Positions 44,690-57,201 of a stretch of 64,000 bases of DNA are shown here, in pieces; positions within the stretch are counted from its first letter, which is position 1, and each line of letters begins with the position of its first letter. The position numbers were made by a program, and so were the translations under genes. Location: positions 18,437,018 through 18,501,017 of the forward strand of contig NC_092236.1 in assembly GCF_036320965.1 (NCBI RefSeq), read 5' to 3'. The stretch comes from Panulirus ornatus. Its lineage: Eukaryota > Arthropoda > Malacostraca > Decapoda > Palinuridae. Below the pieces are notes generated by a model. The model did no database searches. It saw nothing but the letters and a program-made list of their open reading frames with translations, and was not told where the DNA came from.

Positions 44690-45065
44690 GGGAAGTGCGG
44701 AGGAAAAGAGGAAGATGGGAAAGAGTGAGGGAAGAGAGGAAGATAGGAAAGAGAGGAGAAATATAGGAAGATAGGAGAGAGAGAGAGAGAAGGAACAGAG
44801 GAAGATAGGAAATAGAGAAGGAATACCAGAAGATAGGAAAATGAGAAGGAACAGAGAAAAATAAGAAAGAGAAGGAATATTGGACGATAAAAAGAGAGAA
44901 GGAACGGAGGAAGATAGGAAAGAGAGAAGGAATGGAGGAAGATAGGAGACAGACAAGGAACAGAGGAAAATACGAGTGAGAAAAGGAATAGGGGAAGATA
45001 AGAAGGAGAAAACGAAAGTTGGATAAAGGAAAATAGGAAATGGAGAAGGATCAGAGGAAGGTCGT
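44690..45065. repeat. Purine minisatellite, 27-30-bp units
   Basis: About twelve degenerate copies of GGAAGATAGGAAAGAGAGAA followed by GGAAYAGA. The Phe-Leu-Ser-rich minus-strand frame (44540-44956) is its translation. Confidence 0.8.
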
Positions 45066-47965
45066 AGGCCTCAGCCTAGGTGCCCCAACGTAAACTATGC
45101 AAGACTTCCCCTAAATAGATCTTACTTACCCAATTTCCCCCAAACAGCAGAACTGTTGAACTCCTTTACTTCTTTCGTTCTCTCCTCTTCCCTTAACCCT
45201 CCTACCCTTTAAAGAGGCGAGTCTACAATTACTCGAGGAACTCTGGTTAATTTCTTCAGTCTCTTTCTTACCCTACTTCCTCCTCTCTCCCTGTACGACC
45301 ATGACTGGGGAATACCATGCCTCTCCCATGTTTACCGACGACCCGGCCGTTATCACCGACGGGCGAGGATAGCGAAAAACGCCACAATTCACTTTACGGT
45401 GAAGAAGACAAAGAACAAAATGAATCTCCATTTCCTCTATTCCTCCCCACAAAGTATGTGACAGACAGACATTGTGCTTCCCTGTATAGAACGAGCCTGT
45501 GAGGACGTGGTTTGTGCTTTGTGTCGACTTCGATAATGTTTACGAAGGCACGGAGTGAGAGCGGGCGTGGCATAAAATCATCTTGAACACCTGACGAAGG
45601 TGACCATTCTTTCTTCTTCGACTATTGGTTCATAATTTGACAATGATGGTCTTAATGACCCTGGTGGTCTATAGGCCTGAAGCCAAGATAACCGACCACC
45701 TAACCAACGATCCATGGCCATTTTCCTTCCCTCCCCCCTCCTCCTTTTTTTTTTTTTTTGCGCGACAAACCACTATCTCCCACACACCACCAAGGCAAAG
45801 AACGCAAGAATGTAAGCCGCGGATTTGGGGTGACGTATGTAAGGGAGGGCGCTTCGGGGAAGGAGGTAGGGTGGAGGGGGCTTGTCTTCTCCAGTTCCCT
45901 AAAGGTCGGGTGGAGGGCGAATCTTATCTCCTTATCGATGGGGACAGTTGCTCCCATTACACATTCCCGAACTTACAGAAAGTCTCCAGATGTCGGTAAA
46001 CGTAAGTCCGGCGATGAGTTTCAACTATCGTCTGGGTTGGGGCTATATCAGGAGTCCGGATTGGACGAACCAGAGTGCCGCCAACTCTGACACTAGTTAT
46101 ATGACCAGTCAACACCAGATACGTGCCAGAATTAGTGCTCCAAAATCAGTTCAGTTGAGGTTACGCGTCGAGGGAATCCTAGTCAGTCAGGGTCGAAGGT
46201 GGTGGTGGTGGTGGTGGTGGCTAGGGATGTGGTAGAGTGGGAGGTTGTGCTAGTATGGGAGGGTGTGTTTTAAGCAGATTCCCGTTCTGTTCAGGTGAAG
46301 TCAATCTACTCCATGTGACGGTGAAGGCAGCATCACCAGGAGGCAAGATTACAAGAAGTATTCATGCAGCAGAGTGGAAACCATCTTTTACCTAATCCTG
46401 GCGACACACATGAATAGCACTTGCCAGTTTGACATCTGCTATGGATCTTTCAGATGTATTCCAGGAAATATCTAATGATGAGAAAGTTGATGGCGACAGT
46501 CGTTCTACTAACACACTCTTCAAGTCCTTCAAGGAAATTATTAACTTTTATTATCACGGATCAATGCACGTCATGCAGCAGCGACGAAAATAACATTTTC
46601 CGAAGAAATAGGCCTTTTTTTTCCCTTGCGTTTACCAACTGGTGAAAACAGTTGTTGGAATATATGGGAAAGCCAGATCACAGAGTCTAATCATGTGTCA
46701 CGATGTTATCTGCTGAAATGCAGGCATAGTTGAGCCTCAAGTTCTGTTCTAGAATGTTCTATAGACTTCTATAAGATCCAAGTGTTTACTTTTTCTTTAA
46801 GAGAAATCACTTTTGTTTCTGTACTTCGCTCAGGTTTAATTCTGCGTATGGAATTATTTTCATGGCTTTTTTTTTCCTGTTCGTTGTAATTTTTCTTCAT
46901 TCGTCTCTGATGAAGTGTGGGGGACAGGACCTGAACAGCGAATTTGTAAGTGTGGTCGTATCTAAACAGAAATTCCCTAAGGAAGTAGGTATGGAGATTA
47001 CGGAAGACACAGATAATCCTCATCCCCCCAAAAAAAGCGAGTTCGAACCGTCGACATTTCACGAAAAGTGTCACACAATATCAGAATAAAACAATATTAC
47101 ACAATTTTCCTTAAAAGAAAAAGAGGCTTTAAAAGTTGGTCTAGGATCACCATCTTAAAGACCTCTAATACTATCAGAAACCCATTTTAGAAGGTCTGGT
47201 ACTCCTAGTCAGTCAGAGGTACCCCGGCCGCATACGCTACCAGATTACCCCCCCACTCCCACAATCCGCACAAATTGGCATACAACGAAATGTGGTGATT
47301 GAGATAATGTACAACCCACCATGACGACGAGCGGTGGTTGGCGGCTGTTTTTTTTATACATTTGGGACGTTGGTCGAGCTTCTGGTTCATAGCACACGCT
47401 GGAGGCCTGAGAGGGTGAGGTGGAGCACCAGAGAGAGGAGGAGCCCTCCTTGCGCGCTAGTCTTTGGGCGGATTCTCGGCGGGAAAGGAACCGGAGATAG
47501 ATACAAAAGACGTCTTAGACACTGATGATAGATAAAGTCTGACGGGTTGAGAGTTGGGATTCTTAATAGATGGACGGATCAACTTCGAAATGAAGGTCTA
47601 TAGAATGATGAATAACGTCGCAATTTGAACTTTCATTCCAATTTTTCGATGTTTTGCTTTCGTTATTAGGCTACGAACGCTATTCATTGCGAACGTTGGT
47701 GTCACCTTGATGGTCGCACAATTCATAAATATAACGCAAAATATTGCAAAATCAACGCGAGGACTTCCACCCTCCCTATCCATAAAAGAAAGGAATATTG
47801 AATCAGTAAAATTGAACGTAATGACTCGTTGTTTCCCTGACTAATAAACAAACGAAAGAATAATCTGCTGTACTAAAAATGTAAATATAATGCAAACATA
47901 ATTCATTTACCGACACTTAAATAAAACAAGTAGTTCATCTAATCCGTCAACACGCATTAATAAGC
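45066..47965. other. Unassigned sequence
   Basis: Nothing recognisable in 2.9 kb. It holds a short T run (45747-45760), a (GGT)n run (46199-46220) and several frames of 60-125 codons on both strands that overlap each other and match no domain I know. Confidence 0.5.
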
Positions 47966-47968
47966 ATC

Positions 47969-47969
<1 letters not shown>

Positions 47970-48012
<43 letters not shown>
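47970..48012. repeat. (CA)n microsatellite
   Basis: Uninterrupted CA run. A shorter one lies at 48149-48170. Confidence 0.95.
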
Positions 48013-48013
<1 letters not shown>

Positions 48014-48379
48014 GTCAAAAGTACACAGATGAAGAAGAACTCACAGACGACCACATACACAAACGCACACAAAAAACATAACATATACCCACAGACCAAC
48101 ACATAAAGCGAAGATGTAAAATCCTATAGATGCACAAAAACAAACATACACACACACACACACACACACCCTCACACAAACAGATACCCGAGTGAATAGT
48201 GAATCCTCATAAGCTTCCAGCAAAACAAAGCAGAACCAGTCGTTATTCAGCGGCCCCAGTAATCCACAGACCCTGGTCACACGCATGTAAATACAGAATA
48301 AAGTTCGGAAGGTCTTCAGAAACCAATACAATTATGTCAGCGGCGACAGACAGCGTGGGAAAAGTCGCAGCTGATGAAC

Positions 48380-48596
48380 TCTATATGATTTTAGGGATGG
48401 GAAGCTGGGGAGGCGAGGGAGGGAGGAGGGGGGAAGATTGGACAAGCGAGAGAAGGGAGAGGCATGGGGAAGGGAAGAGAAGGTGAGATACTAGGGAAGA
48501 TGAAAGAAGAGAGAGACGGGGAGAAAGGTGATGTGAGGAGAGCGGAGGAGAGTAGAAAGAGAAGAGAAGGGGCGACTGAAGGGGGGGAGAGAGAGA

Positions 48597-48689
<93 letters not shown>

Positions 48690-48900
48690 GTGAGTAATGG
48701 GGAGTAAAACAGAGAACTGAATAACGGGAAAGAACGAAAGGAGAGTAAAACGAGATGGCGAAAGGAGGGGAAGACTAGAGGATGGGACTAGTTGAAACTA
48801 TAAGAGGAGCGAGAATAGGTGGAAAACAGGAGGAAAGAGGAGACGAGAGAGAAGGGGAGAGGCAAGAGGAGGGGAGAGGCAGGAGAGGAGGTCTGTAAAG
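48380..48900. repeat. Purine-rich stretch with (GA)n core
   Basis: G+A-rich sequence with a GA array at 48604-48685. No frame of interest. Confidence 0.8.
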
Positions 48901-49528
48901 GTAACCCTAATCCACTTGGAAAATAATTGGTCCTCGCATTAGGAGTAAGAGCCAATAAAAACTCCACTCTGTACTGCTAGGGGAAAGGGATAACTCTGAC
49001 CCTCCTGATACAGCTAATGCATCGGTGAATCAATATGTAAACATTGCTCGCCCCGTCGAAGGGCAGTCGTCACGACCCCGACAAGAAAGCTTCGAGTTTG
49101 TGCCAAAGGCAACCCCCTCTTGTGTTCCTTCCCACGTTCACCCACAAGGCGACAGAGAACGGGCCGGCTTGGCCAACCTCATACCAACGGTTCATGATTC
49201 TCTAAGGGGAAATAAATCAATACTATCATAAATCCCCTAAGACCCGAACCGCTCCGTGATATGTATAGCATTTGCTACACCTCGCCAGCCCATGAAACCA
49301 GCAGATGCGGTACAATCTACCGCGACCCACCTTAAATACTGGAGCGGCTTGACAGCTACTTTACAAAGCGGAAGACCATCTCACTCTCATTATTACTCCG
49401 TCAGGTAGGAATAACTGTGTGTCTGGAGGACCTCAGGGATTCAAGGCTCTGCCATTTTGTTCAACCCAACGTTGTGAGGTTATCAACTCTTCTGAACGAG
49501 TCGTTGCTACAGGACTCCACCTGCGCGA
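48901..49528. other. Unassigned sequence
   Basis: No gene is recognised. Confidence 0.5.
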
Positions 49529-49686
49529 GGTTACACTGTGAGTGAAAAGTCACGTATAGCGAGGCTGTATCACTTGGGATTATATAGGTTTGTTGAAAAC
49601 CTTCTTATCCCAAAGGAGTTCATATTTCTATAAGAAGTAGCGCAGCTCTAGACTGCAGTCTCTGGAAAAAGATCCTGGGCAACACC
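49529..49686 (+). mobile_element. MITE-like element, diverged copy
   Basis: Starts GGTTACACTG and ends GGGCAACACC, similar to the terminal repeats of the 36927 copy. Inside are ATCCCAAAGGAGTTCATATT, AAGTAGCGCAGCTC and CTGCAGTCTCTGG in the family order. Confidence 0.5.
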
Positions 49687-50219
49687 TGGACTCTCTCTTC
49701 AAAATTGGTTTTGGAGTAATCAAAAATAAATAACTGTATAAACCAATCAACCTCTCTCGTAATGACACTAACATCTGTGATTCCGTTTAAAGTGCTACTA
49801 AACGCCCGTTAACTCACATCAAGTACGAGCATAAACATCTATCTGTCTCGTCCCAAATAAGCTCTCTTTAAACTTTCTAAGTAAATCTTGTCTGACATTC
49901 CACACAAAACTGGTACCAGTATCTAACACTGAAGCTTCCCTTGCTGAAGGCAGGGGGGAAAAAAACGACTAATAAAAGCGCAATTTGACCCCGTCTCTCG
50001 CATAGACGAATCACCCAGTGAGAGACTACCCAACATGTACAATTTCCCAGAAGTCAGACGCAACCTAATGTAGCTTAATGCCTCTGAAGCCTAATTTCTG
50101 TGTCCATCTCTCTTTCTAAACCCTCTCTCAACCTTACCTCTATTGATGGCTCTGAAATGCCATCCCCTCACCGTAACAACTAATCTACCTCTGGTTACCC
50201 GACATTACATAGGGAGCTA
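49687..50219. other. Unassigned sequence
   Basis: No gene is recognised. It may be more decayed LINE sequence upstream of the next element. Confidence 0.4.
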
Positions 50220-50448
50220 AGTCTGCTTCTAAGAAAATGGGATTTCTGTTTAGATTTTCTTTTTCTTCTTCTTTCTGGAACAGTTGTCGAGTGTAAGCAA
50301 TAGTTCGTCGTTGTATGAAGTACTTCTCTCACATCTGGGGAAGTTCTAGCTCTACACACTTGACTGAAAGGGTAGAGCCTAAAGGAGTCCAAATTGTCAT
50401 GCCTACTAACCCGACCTCAAACTTGATTCACTTGCCCGACGCCTTTGT

Positions 50449-50535
<87 letters not shown>

Positions 50536-50935
50536 AGTTATTACTGTGGTTTCTGCTCCCGAGAAACGGCTGCTTGTGCGTCCCCACCATATGTGAGACC
50601 ACTTAGTAATACTCGGCGAGTCCCTGAATCACCTGATTATTGTGTGGCCTATAGTCAACTCAAGGGTAGCCCCATATGATGATATCTTATTCCCTTAATA
50701 CCACTAGACTTTGGAGCTCCTCGTTCCCTTCTCGTGTTTTTACTAACAACTGTGACCTGCCCTTTTAAAAGGCAGGTTTTCCACGTTCTCTAAACTCTAA
50801 TGTTTTCTCTCTTAACTTCCCTCGTCAGTCAGGGTATCTCACTTCAGGCTTGACCTCGATGAAGGCTTTTGTTCTTGATTGGAGCCTTCGACATAAAGAA
50901 GACCTCCAGCAAATAAAAGATAAAAAAAACATGTA
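50220..50935 (+). pseudogene. Decayed jockey-like LINE, 3' part
   Basis: The plus strand reads MGFLFRFS, then RCMKYFSHIWGSSSSTHLTE, then RVEPKGVQIV, matching the post-RT region of jockey-like LINEs (LGFLFRCR, PCMEYCSHVWGGSSSTHLLD and RVESKAFRLI). Near 50690-50790 TTRLWSSSFPSRVFT corresponds to TAKLWNSLPSSVFP. The 3' UTR (50845-50930, GACCTCGATGAAGGCTTTTG, TGGAGCCTTCGACATAAAGA) resembles 54640-54710. A TC microsatellite (50450-50531) interrupts it. Confidence 0.7.
50450..50531. repeat. (TC)n microsatellite inside LINE remnant
   Basis: TC run with TTTC and TTC interruptions. Confidence 0.95.
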
Positions 50936-50997
50936 GTATTCTGTTTCGCATCTGTAACTCTGACACTCTGGACGTTATTTTACAACCGCTTTGCAGT

Positions 50998-51130
50998 GTT
51001 TCCACTATGATATGTTGCGTTACCCACTGGGGTGGCACCAAGGGAATGTTTCCACTGTGATATGTTGCGTTATCGACTGGGGTGGAACCAACAGAATGTT
51101 TCCACTATGATATGTTGCGATACGCTCTCT
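50998..51130. repeat. 50-bp tandem repeat, about 2.5 copies
   Basis: Units begin GTTTCCACTATGATATGTTG and continue CGTTACCCACTGGGGTGG. They differ at a few positions. Confidence 0.85.
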
Positions 51131-52251
51131 GGTAACACCATCAAGACTACAATATGTCTCGTGGTCTTTCACCATAACTGAAACACGTACTTGAGCCATA
51201 TGTGCATAATTCTTATCTCACACACACACACACACACGTCTTATATGGAGAAAACGTAACTGATGCTCTTCAGGCCAAATCAAGGAGACTAATATCATTT
51301 TTCCTTCATGCTCAAACATGCTAGAGTACCCAAGATATATTGATGGAAATTGGAAACTATAGTTATGCGACCCGAGGCTTAAGCATGAGAACCTTTTAGT
51401 CACAAAGATCCATCACATACCGTCCTTCCTTCTACCGTGGACTCTTTTATCAGATCACCTGAGAGAAATGACAAAGGTATTTACCTTCATATCAGCCATT
51501 TGAGAAATACATCCTTCATACCATGTAGTGTATGAAGTATTTCTTGAAATATCATCATATAATTCACATCAATTACTTCTGTATGTACACATGCAGTATG
51601 TAATCATATACAAAACACTACTTGCCTTTTAAATCTACATACTGTTGTATTCCTACGTAAATGCTCATAGGCTCAGGCTTTAACAAATCGGTTAATTGCT
51701 AGGGTGAAACTAGAACCACCCAGTTGCCATAATCTGTACGGTGGATGAGGGCATCAGTGTTATCCAGCATGTATCCTCTGACGCGCTTTAAAAACCTGAT
51801 ACTTACGTATATGATTCCGTGAAATGCAGATTTAGATTTCCTATAGCAGCGTTATTATGAAAGCGAAGGTATCTGGAGGCACCTGATTCTGTATATACAT
51901 ACGTAGTAGTTTCCTCTTATCTAAACTTGTTTGACCAAAGGTCTGGTCCAACAAAACCTCTGAGATGAACTATGGTGGTAAATGCTCTGTTAAGACCACA
52001 TATACAAAGCTTCTGTCCCACACATATTAACAAAAGCTCTCGTATGACCACACTGATGCAATACCAGACCGACACAGTATCTTTCCGTAGATAATAAACC
52101 TTTTCTCAAGACAAGACCCGCAACCAACTTCTGTTGACACAAGATTGATAAAAGTCATCTTGAGACCAGAGTAAAATAACCTATCTAGGGACCATACTAG
52201 AACGTGAAGAAAATCATCAACCACACTGCTCACGCTACAACATCACTGTGA

Positions 52252-52254
<3 letters not shown>
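51131..52254. other. Unassigned sequence
   Basis: No gene is recognised. A short CA run lies at 51220-51238. Weak word recurrence (GACCACACT, GACCACATA) occurs at 51960-52250 without a clear period. Confidence 0.45.

Positions 52255-52318
<64 letters not shown>
52255..52318. repeat. (CT)n microsatellite
   Basis: Uninterrupted CT run next to the 5' limit of the jockey-like element. Confidence 0.95.
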
Positions 52319-52319
<1 letters not shown>

Positions 52320-53124
52320 ATAGACTTGTTCTGAACTTCTGTAAGACTCTGCGTTATAACCAACACCATTTTTCCCCCAAGATTGGTTCATCTGACCACA
52401 CTCTTGTAAACGTCTCTTTCCTCACCTCACCTCCTCCTCCGCCGGCTGCCCCCATCTAATCGCCAATATTGGCACGTTAACAGCGCTGACTGGACTAACC
52501 TGCGAAAAATTCTTTCTGGATTCTCCTTAGGAAGATAACTGGCTCTCATCGGGCGATTCTTCTGTTCCTGCTGAGCGCAAAGCAGAAGCTATTATTGCCG
52601 GAATGAAAGCATATATGCCCCTTTCTTCTTGGATTGTCTCTTCTTCTAGTCTATTGTTCAACCTTCTCTTGTTCTTAAGCCATTCGGGCAAAGAACTTGG
52701 CATTTTCTACCTCGAAACATTTCTCTTTACATCGTCCTGCATTCGGCTTTCGTCGCCGTACGAAATGATTACCGATGTGGTATTCGCAGGACAAGGATCT
52801 TCTTTATCGAAAGGAAGTATGACATTTTTTTTCTGCTACCAACAAGTCTCTCTGGTCAGTGGCAAAAGGAATCTCTGATCACGGATGATTCATTCCAGTA
52901 TTGTGGAATCTGTAAAGCATTTGTTTTCCTTTAACCTCTCTTTGGCCTTTCTATTCCGGTGGTACTATAGTTGCCTTCCTCACTAACACAGCAAGTCTTT
53001 TTTTTTTTTTTTGGTTCCCTTTTCATCTAAATTTAACGTTAATGAATCTAGCATTCCCTCACTCCCGGACACCACTCTTTCTAATCCTGTTCCCCTCTGT
53101 ATAATCTCTTTCCTGTGGTCTAAA

Positions 53125-53187
<63 letters not shown>

Positions 53188-54715
53188 ACAGAGGTAAGGC
53201 GTTTTCTATCCTCTGGTTTTGAAGGAATATTCTTTTTTAATCTGGCGCTCATGCTTGCCTGCCTGTTTCGCTTCCTTCTAAGAGCCAAACTTTTCCTTCT
53301 TCTTGGCACATCGCAACCAAAAGAAAAGTGATTGTATGAACCTTTACAACTATCATCCAACTGACTTCTGCTGCCTCCAAAGACTTTCTCACAATCGATT
53401 TTCTTAAGCGTTCTTCAATCCCGCTGTCTTTCCTCCGATCATCAGCATAGTGTTTCCAAGGCGAGTTCTATTAGAGATATCCTTTCCAACGTCACTAAAT
53501 ATCTAGTCAACCTCCCTAAGAGACGTGAGGGAATCCTGTCGTAGCCCTTGGTACCTCAAAAACTTTTTACATCGCGGTCTTATCCCTAAAATATCCTCAT
53601 TTGATTTCCTTTCCTTGTCAGTTCTCTCGAGCAAGCCTGTCTTCCTCATTGATGATGTACCAATCTCTCCCGCGCTCCCGATCAACGGAGGTGATCCCAC
53701 AGTCTCTGCCCTGTCCTGCACTCTTCTTCCTTCTTTACCAATGATCTTTCTTCAACAGGTCAGTAAGTGCACTCGTACGATGACGAATCAACTTCGCATT
53801 TCTTCTCTTCTTTCGAATCCGCTACGTTTTTTCTTGCTCGATCTATATCTCGTCTTGCTTACAATTACTTCCAGGAATTCAGATTTAGAGAGGGTTTCCC
53901 ATTGGGGTTGCTGTATCCTCCTTACTCTAACGTATTCAAGACACAATTTCCTCCTATTTTTACGTTCAAAACCTCCTTAGAACTTGTCATAACTATGATG
54001 TTCGAAAATTCTAAAACAGTGTCATTAACATCTCGGTATCACCTTACATTTGAATCTATTTTGCATACCACACTTTATACACGACAGCCAAGCTTGCCTG
54101 TAAGAAAGTGGGAGTCATGCTCAGATGCCGAGGTTCTTATTTGAGCAGTGACACCGATTGTACAAAGGAGAGATTAGTCCCTTGTTTAGATAAATGTTCT
54201 CACGTCAGAGGAGGCTCTAAGTCAACATACTGACAAGGATGAACCTAAAGATCTAAAGAAATCATGTAATCAACTTTCCTACCGACTTAACCTTAAAACT
54301 TGACCCATTTAACATACGCCTCAATGTTGTTTCTCTTTAAATCTTAGAGAGATTAATTCGGTTTCCGCACCCGAGAACTGGCTGCTTGTCTGCTCAGGCT
54401 AAAAGCAAGTCCACACGATACTCGATAAGCCACTCCGTCACATGTACGGCTACAAGCAACTTAAGACTGGACGATTGTTACGTCTGTTTCTTCCCCTGTA
54501 CAGCTAAACTTTGGACTCATTTACTGTATCATGTTTTTTCCGAGCAGCTTATAACCTCCATCGTATTAAAGGGCAAATTTTCTCAAAAATTCTCATGACA
54601 CTTTTATCTTTATTCTTTTGACTCTTTAATCCTTTTCCATGTTTCATTGGAGGCCTGGTTACCATGAGGACCTTTGTCTGTGGTCGAAGCTTTCGATGAA
54701 AAAAAAAAACAACAA
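52320..54715 (+). pseudogene. Decayed jockey-like LINE, endonuclease end to 3' UTR
   Basis: The order on the plus strand is that of a jockey-type ORF2. GSSDHTLVNVSF (52385-52420) is the SDH motif that closes an apurinic-type endonuclease. Then come LTCEKFFLDSPW, SSGDSSVPAER and AIIAGMKAYMPLSS. NYHPTDFC-like sequence near 53340 corresponds to NYRPIALTS, and a VLSPTLF equivalent lies near 53680. VHSYDDEST near 53770 stands where YADD should be, so the catalytic motif is damaged. SDLERVSHWG and FPCTAKLWTHLLYHVFSEQL (near 54490-54550) follow, then a UTR. Frame shifts, stops and a TC insertion (53128-53185) make it non-coding. Confidence 0.75.
53128..53185. repeat. (TC)n microsatellite inside LINE remnant
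   Basis: Uninterrupted TC run within the region between the endonuclease and RT parts. Confidence 0.95.
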
Positions 54716-54846
54716 ATATCAAACAAATGTTACGTCTCCCCAGACTGACCAATGAAATCACCCAGAAGGTCAATCTTACAAACCTTTACTTAAAGGTACA
54801 TCGAGATAATCTCTCAAGAAACGATCGATGTACTTTTAACTGAAAA

Positions 54847-54954
<108 letters not shown>

Positions 54955-54955
<1 letters not shown>

Positions 54956-57000
54956 TACTTTGTCGCTGTCTCCCGCGTTTGCGAGGTAGCGCAAGGAAAC
55001 AGACGAAAGAAATGGCCCAACCCCCCCCCCATACACATGTACATACACACGTCCACACACGCAAATATACATACCTACACAGCTTTCCATGGTTTACCCC
55101 AGACGCTTCACATGCCTTGATTCAATCCACTGACAGCACGTCAACCCCTGTATACCACATCGCTCCAATTCACTCTATTCCTTGCCCTCCTTTCACCCTC
55201 CTGCATGTTCAGGCCCCGATCACACAAAATCTTTTTCACTCCATCTTTCCACCTCCAATTTGGTCTCCCTCTTCTCCTCGTTCCCTCCACCTCCGACACA
55301 TATATCCTCTTGGTCAATCTTTCCTCACTCATTCTCTCCATGTGCCCAAACCATTTCAAAACACCCTCTTCTGCTCTCTCAACCACGCTCTTTTTATTTC
55401 CACACATCTCTCTTACCCTTACGTTACTTACTCGATCAAACCACCTCACACCACACATTGTCCTCAAACATCTCATTTCCAGCACATCCATCCTCCTGCG
55501 CACAACTCTATCCATAGCCCACGCCTCGCAACCATACAACATTGTTGGAACCACTATTCCTTCAAACATACCCATTTTTGCTTTCCGAGATAATGTTCTC
55601 GACTTCCACACATTTTTCAAGGCTCCCAAAATTTTCGCCCCCTCCCCCACCCTATGATCCACTTCCGCTTCCATGGTTCCATCCGCTGCCAGATCCACTC
55701 CCAGATATCTAAAACACTTCACTTCCTCCAGTTTTTCTCCATTCAAACTCACCTCCCAATTGACTTGACCCTCAACCCTACTGTACCTAATAACCTTGCT
55801 CTTATTCACATTTACTCTTAACTTTCTTCTTCCACACACTTTACCAAACTCCGTCACCAGCTTCTGCAGTTTCTCACATGAATCAGCCACCAGCGCTGTA
55901 TCATCAGCGAACAACAACTGACTCACTTCCCAAGCTCTCTCATCCCCAACAGACTTCATACTTGCCCCTCTTTCCAGGACTCTTGCATTTACCTCCCTAA
56001 CAACCCCATCCATAAACAAATTAAACAACCATGGAGACATCACACACCCCTGCCGCAAACCTACATTCACTGAGAACCAATCACTTTCCTCTCTTCCTAC
56101 ACGTACACATGCCTTACATCCTCGATAAAAACTTTTCACTGCTTCTAACAACTTGCCTCCCACACCATATATTCTTAATACCTTCCACAGAGCATCTCTA
56201 TCAACTCTATCATATGCCTTCTCCAGATCCATAAATGCTACATACAAATCCATTTGCTTTTCTAAGTATTTCTCACATACATTCTTCAAAGCAAACACCT
56301 GATCCACACATCCTCTACCACTTCTGAAACCGCACTGCTCTTCCCCAATCTGATGCTCTGTACATGCCTTCACCCTCTCAATCAATACCCTCCCATATAA
56401 TTTACCAGGAATACTCAACAAACTTATACCTCTGTAATTTGAGCACTCACTCTTATCCCCTTTGCCTTTGTACAATGGCACTATGCACGCATTCCGCCAA
56501 TCCTCAGGCACCTCACCATGAGTCATACATACATTAAATAACCTTACCAACCAGTCAACAATACAGTCACCCCCTTTTTTAATAAATTCCACTGCAATAC
56601 CATCCAAACCTGCTGCCTTGCCGGCTTTCATCTTTCGCAAAGCTTTTACTACCTCTTCTCTGTTTACCAAATCATTTTCCCTAACCCTCTCACTTTGCAC
56701 ACCACCTCGACCAAAACACCCTATATCTGCCACTCTGTCATCAGACACATTCAACAAACCTTCAAAATACTCATTCCATCTCCTTCTCACATCACCACTA
56801 CTTGTTATCACCTCCCCATTTACGCCCTTCACTGAAGTTTCCATTTGCTCCCTTGTCTTACGCACCCTATTTACCTCCTTCCAGAACATCTTTTTATTCT
56901 CCCTAAAATTTACTGATAGTCTCTCACCCCAACTCTCATTTGCCCTTTTTTTCACCTCTTGCACCTTTCTCTTGACCTCCTGTCTCTTTCTTTTATATAT
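54955..57000 (-). mobile_element. LINE-R copy, longest intact frame, short 3' UTR
   Basis: Minus-strand insertion from the short UTR (tail CTACCTCGCAAACGCGGGAG on the minus strand) to AAAGAAAGAGACAGGAGGTC, where it meets a short TA repeat (56996-57011). It extends about 15 bp further 5' than the 7408 copy. Very few differences separate it from the 39888 copy over their shared length. Confidence 0.9.
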
Positions 57001-57048
57001 ATATATATATAAAATAGGATAAGTATTTTTCACTTCAGACCAGAACAA
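55141..57048 (-). CDS. Reverse transcriptase of LINE-R, intact RT domain
   Basis: A 635-codon frame without stops. The first 18 or so residues come from flanking DNA and the TA repeat (the YIYIYK stretch), so the element proper starts near residue 19 and the apparent ATG is not native. The RT core has GKAAGLDG at about 143-150, MDLEKAYDRVD at 273-283, GLRQGCVMSPWLFNLF at 330-345 and LFADDTALVADS at 379-390. The C-terminus has WFGHMERMSEERLTKR and GRPNWRWKDG at 594-603. All catalytic residues seen in the family are kept. The endonuclease domain expected upstream in an RTE-type protein is absent, so autonomous retrotransposition is unlikely. Confidence 0.88.
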   Translation of the reverse strand: MFWSEVKNTYPILYIYIYKRKRQEVKRKVQEVKKRANESWGERLSVNFRENKKMFWKEVNRVRKTREQMETSVKGVNGEVITSSGDVRRRWNEYFEGLLNVSDDRVADIGCFGRGGVQSERVRENDLVNREEVVKALRKMKAGKAAGLDGIAVEFIKKGGDCIVDWLVRLFNVCMTHGEVPEDWRNACIVPLYKGKGDKSECSNYRGISLLSIPGKLYGRVLIERVKACTEHQIGEEQCGFRSGRGCVDQVFALKNVCEKYLEKQMDLYVAFMDLEKAYDRVDRDALWKVLRIYGVGGKLLEAVKSFYRGCKACVRVGREESDWFSVNVGLRQGCVMSPWLFNLFMDGVVREVNARVLERGASMKSVGDERAWEVSQLLFADDTALVADSCEKLQKLVTEFGKVCGRRKLRVNVNKSKVIRYSRVEGQVNWEVSLNGEKLEEVKCFRYLGVDLAADGTMEAEVDHRVGEGAKILGALKNVWKSRTLSRKAKMGMFEGIVVPTMLYGCEAWAMDRVVRRRMDVLEMRCLRTMCGVRWFDRVSNVRVREMCGNKKSVVERAEEGVLKWFGHMERMSEERLTKRIYVSEVEGTRRRGRPNWRWKDGVKKILCDRGLNMQEGERRARNRVNWSDVVYRG

Positions 57049-57140
57049 GGAAATCTTCTTGAGGACTAGACTTACGAGAAGCTTCCCAAGACCTAAAATT
57101 TAACACGAGTCTTATCCAGAGCCAGTCCAGCAGCACCATC

Positions 57141-57144
<4 letters not shown>

Positions 57145-57198
<54 letters not shown>
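57145..57198. repeat. (TC)n microsatellite
   Basis: Uninterrupted TC run. Confidence 0.95.

Positions 57199-57201
<3 letters not shown>

Noticed and set aside
50752..50778. Hairpin CCTGCC...GGCAGG as a terminator
   Set aside because: It lies within the decayed jockey-like LINE 3' part and has only a 7-bp stem. A bacterial-type terminator makes no sense here.
55182..55657. Repeated antisense frames of 111, 150 and 158 codons opposite every LINE-R copy (also at 8728-9203, 22573-22997, 29609-30204, 40048-40588)
   Set aside because: They recur only because the LINE coding strand is conserved and poor in antisense stops. They lie wholly inside the RT frame on the other strand and have low-complexity His/Ser/Pro/Phe composition.
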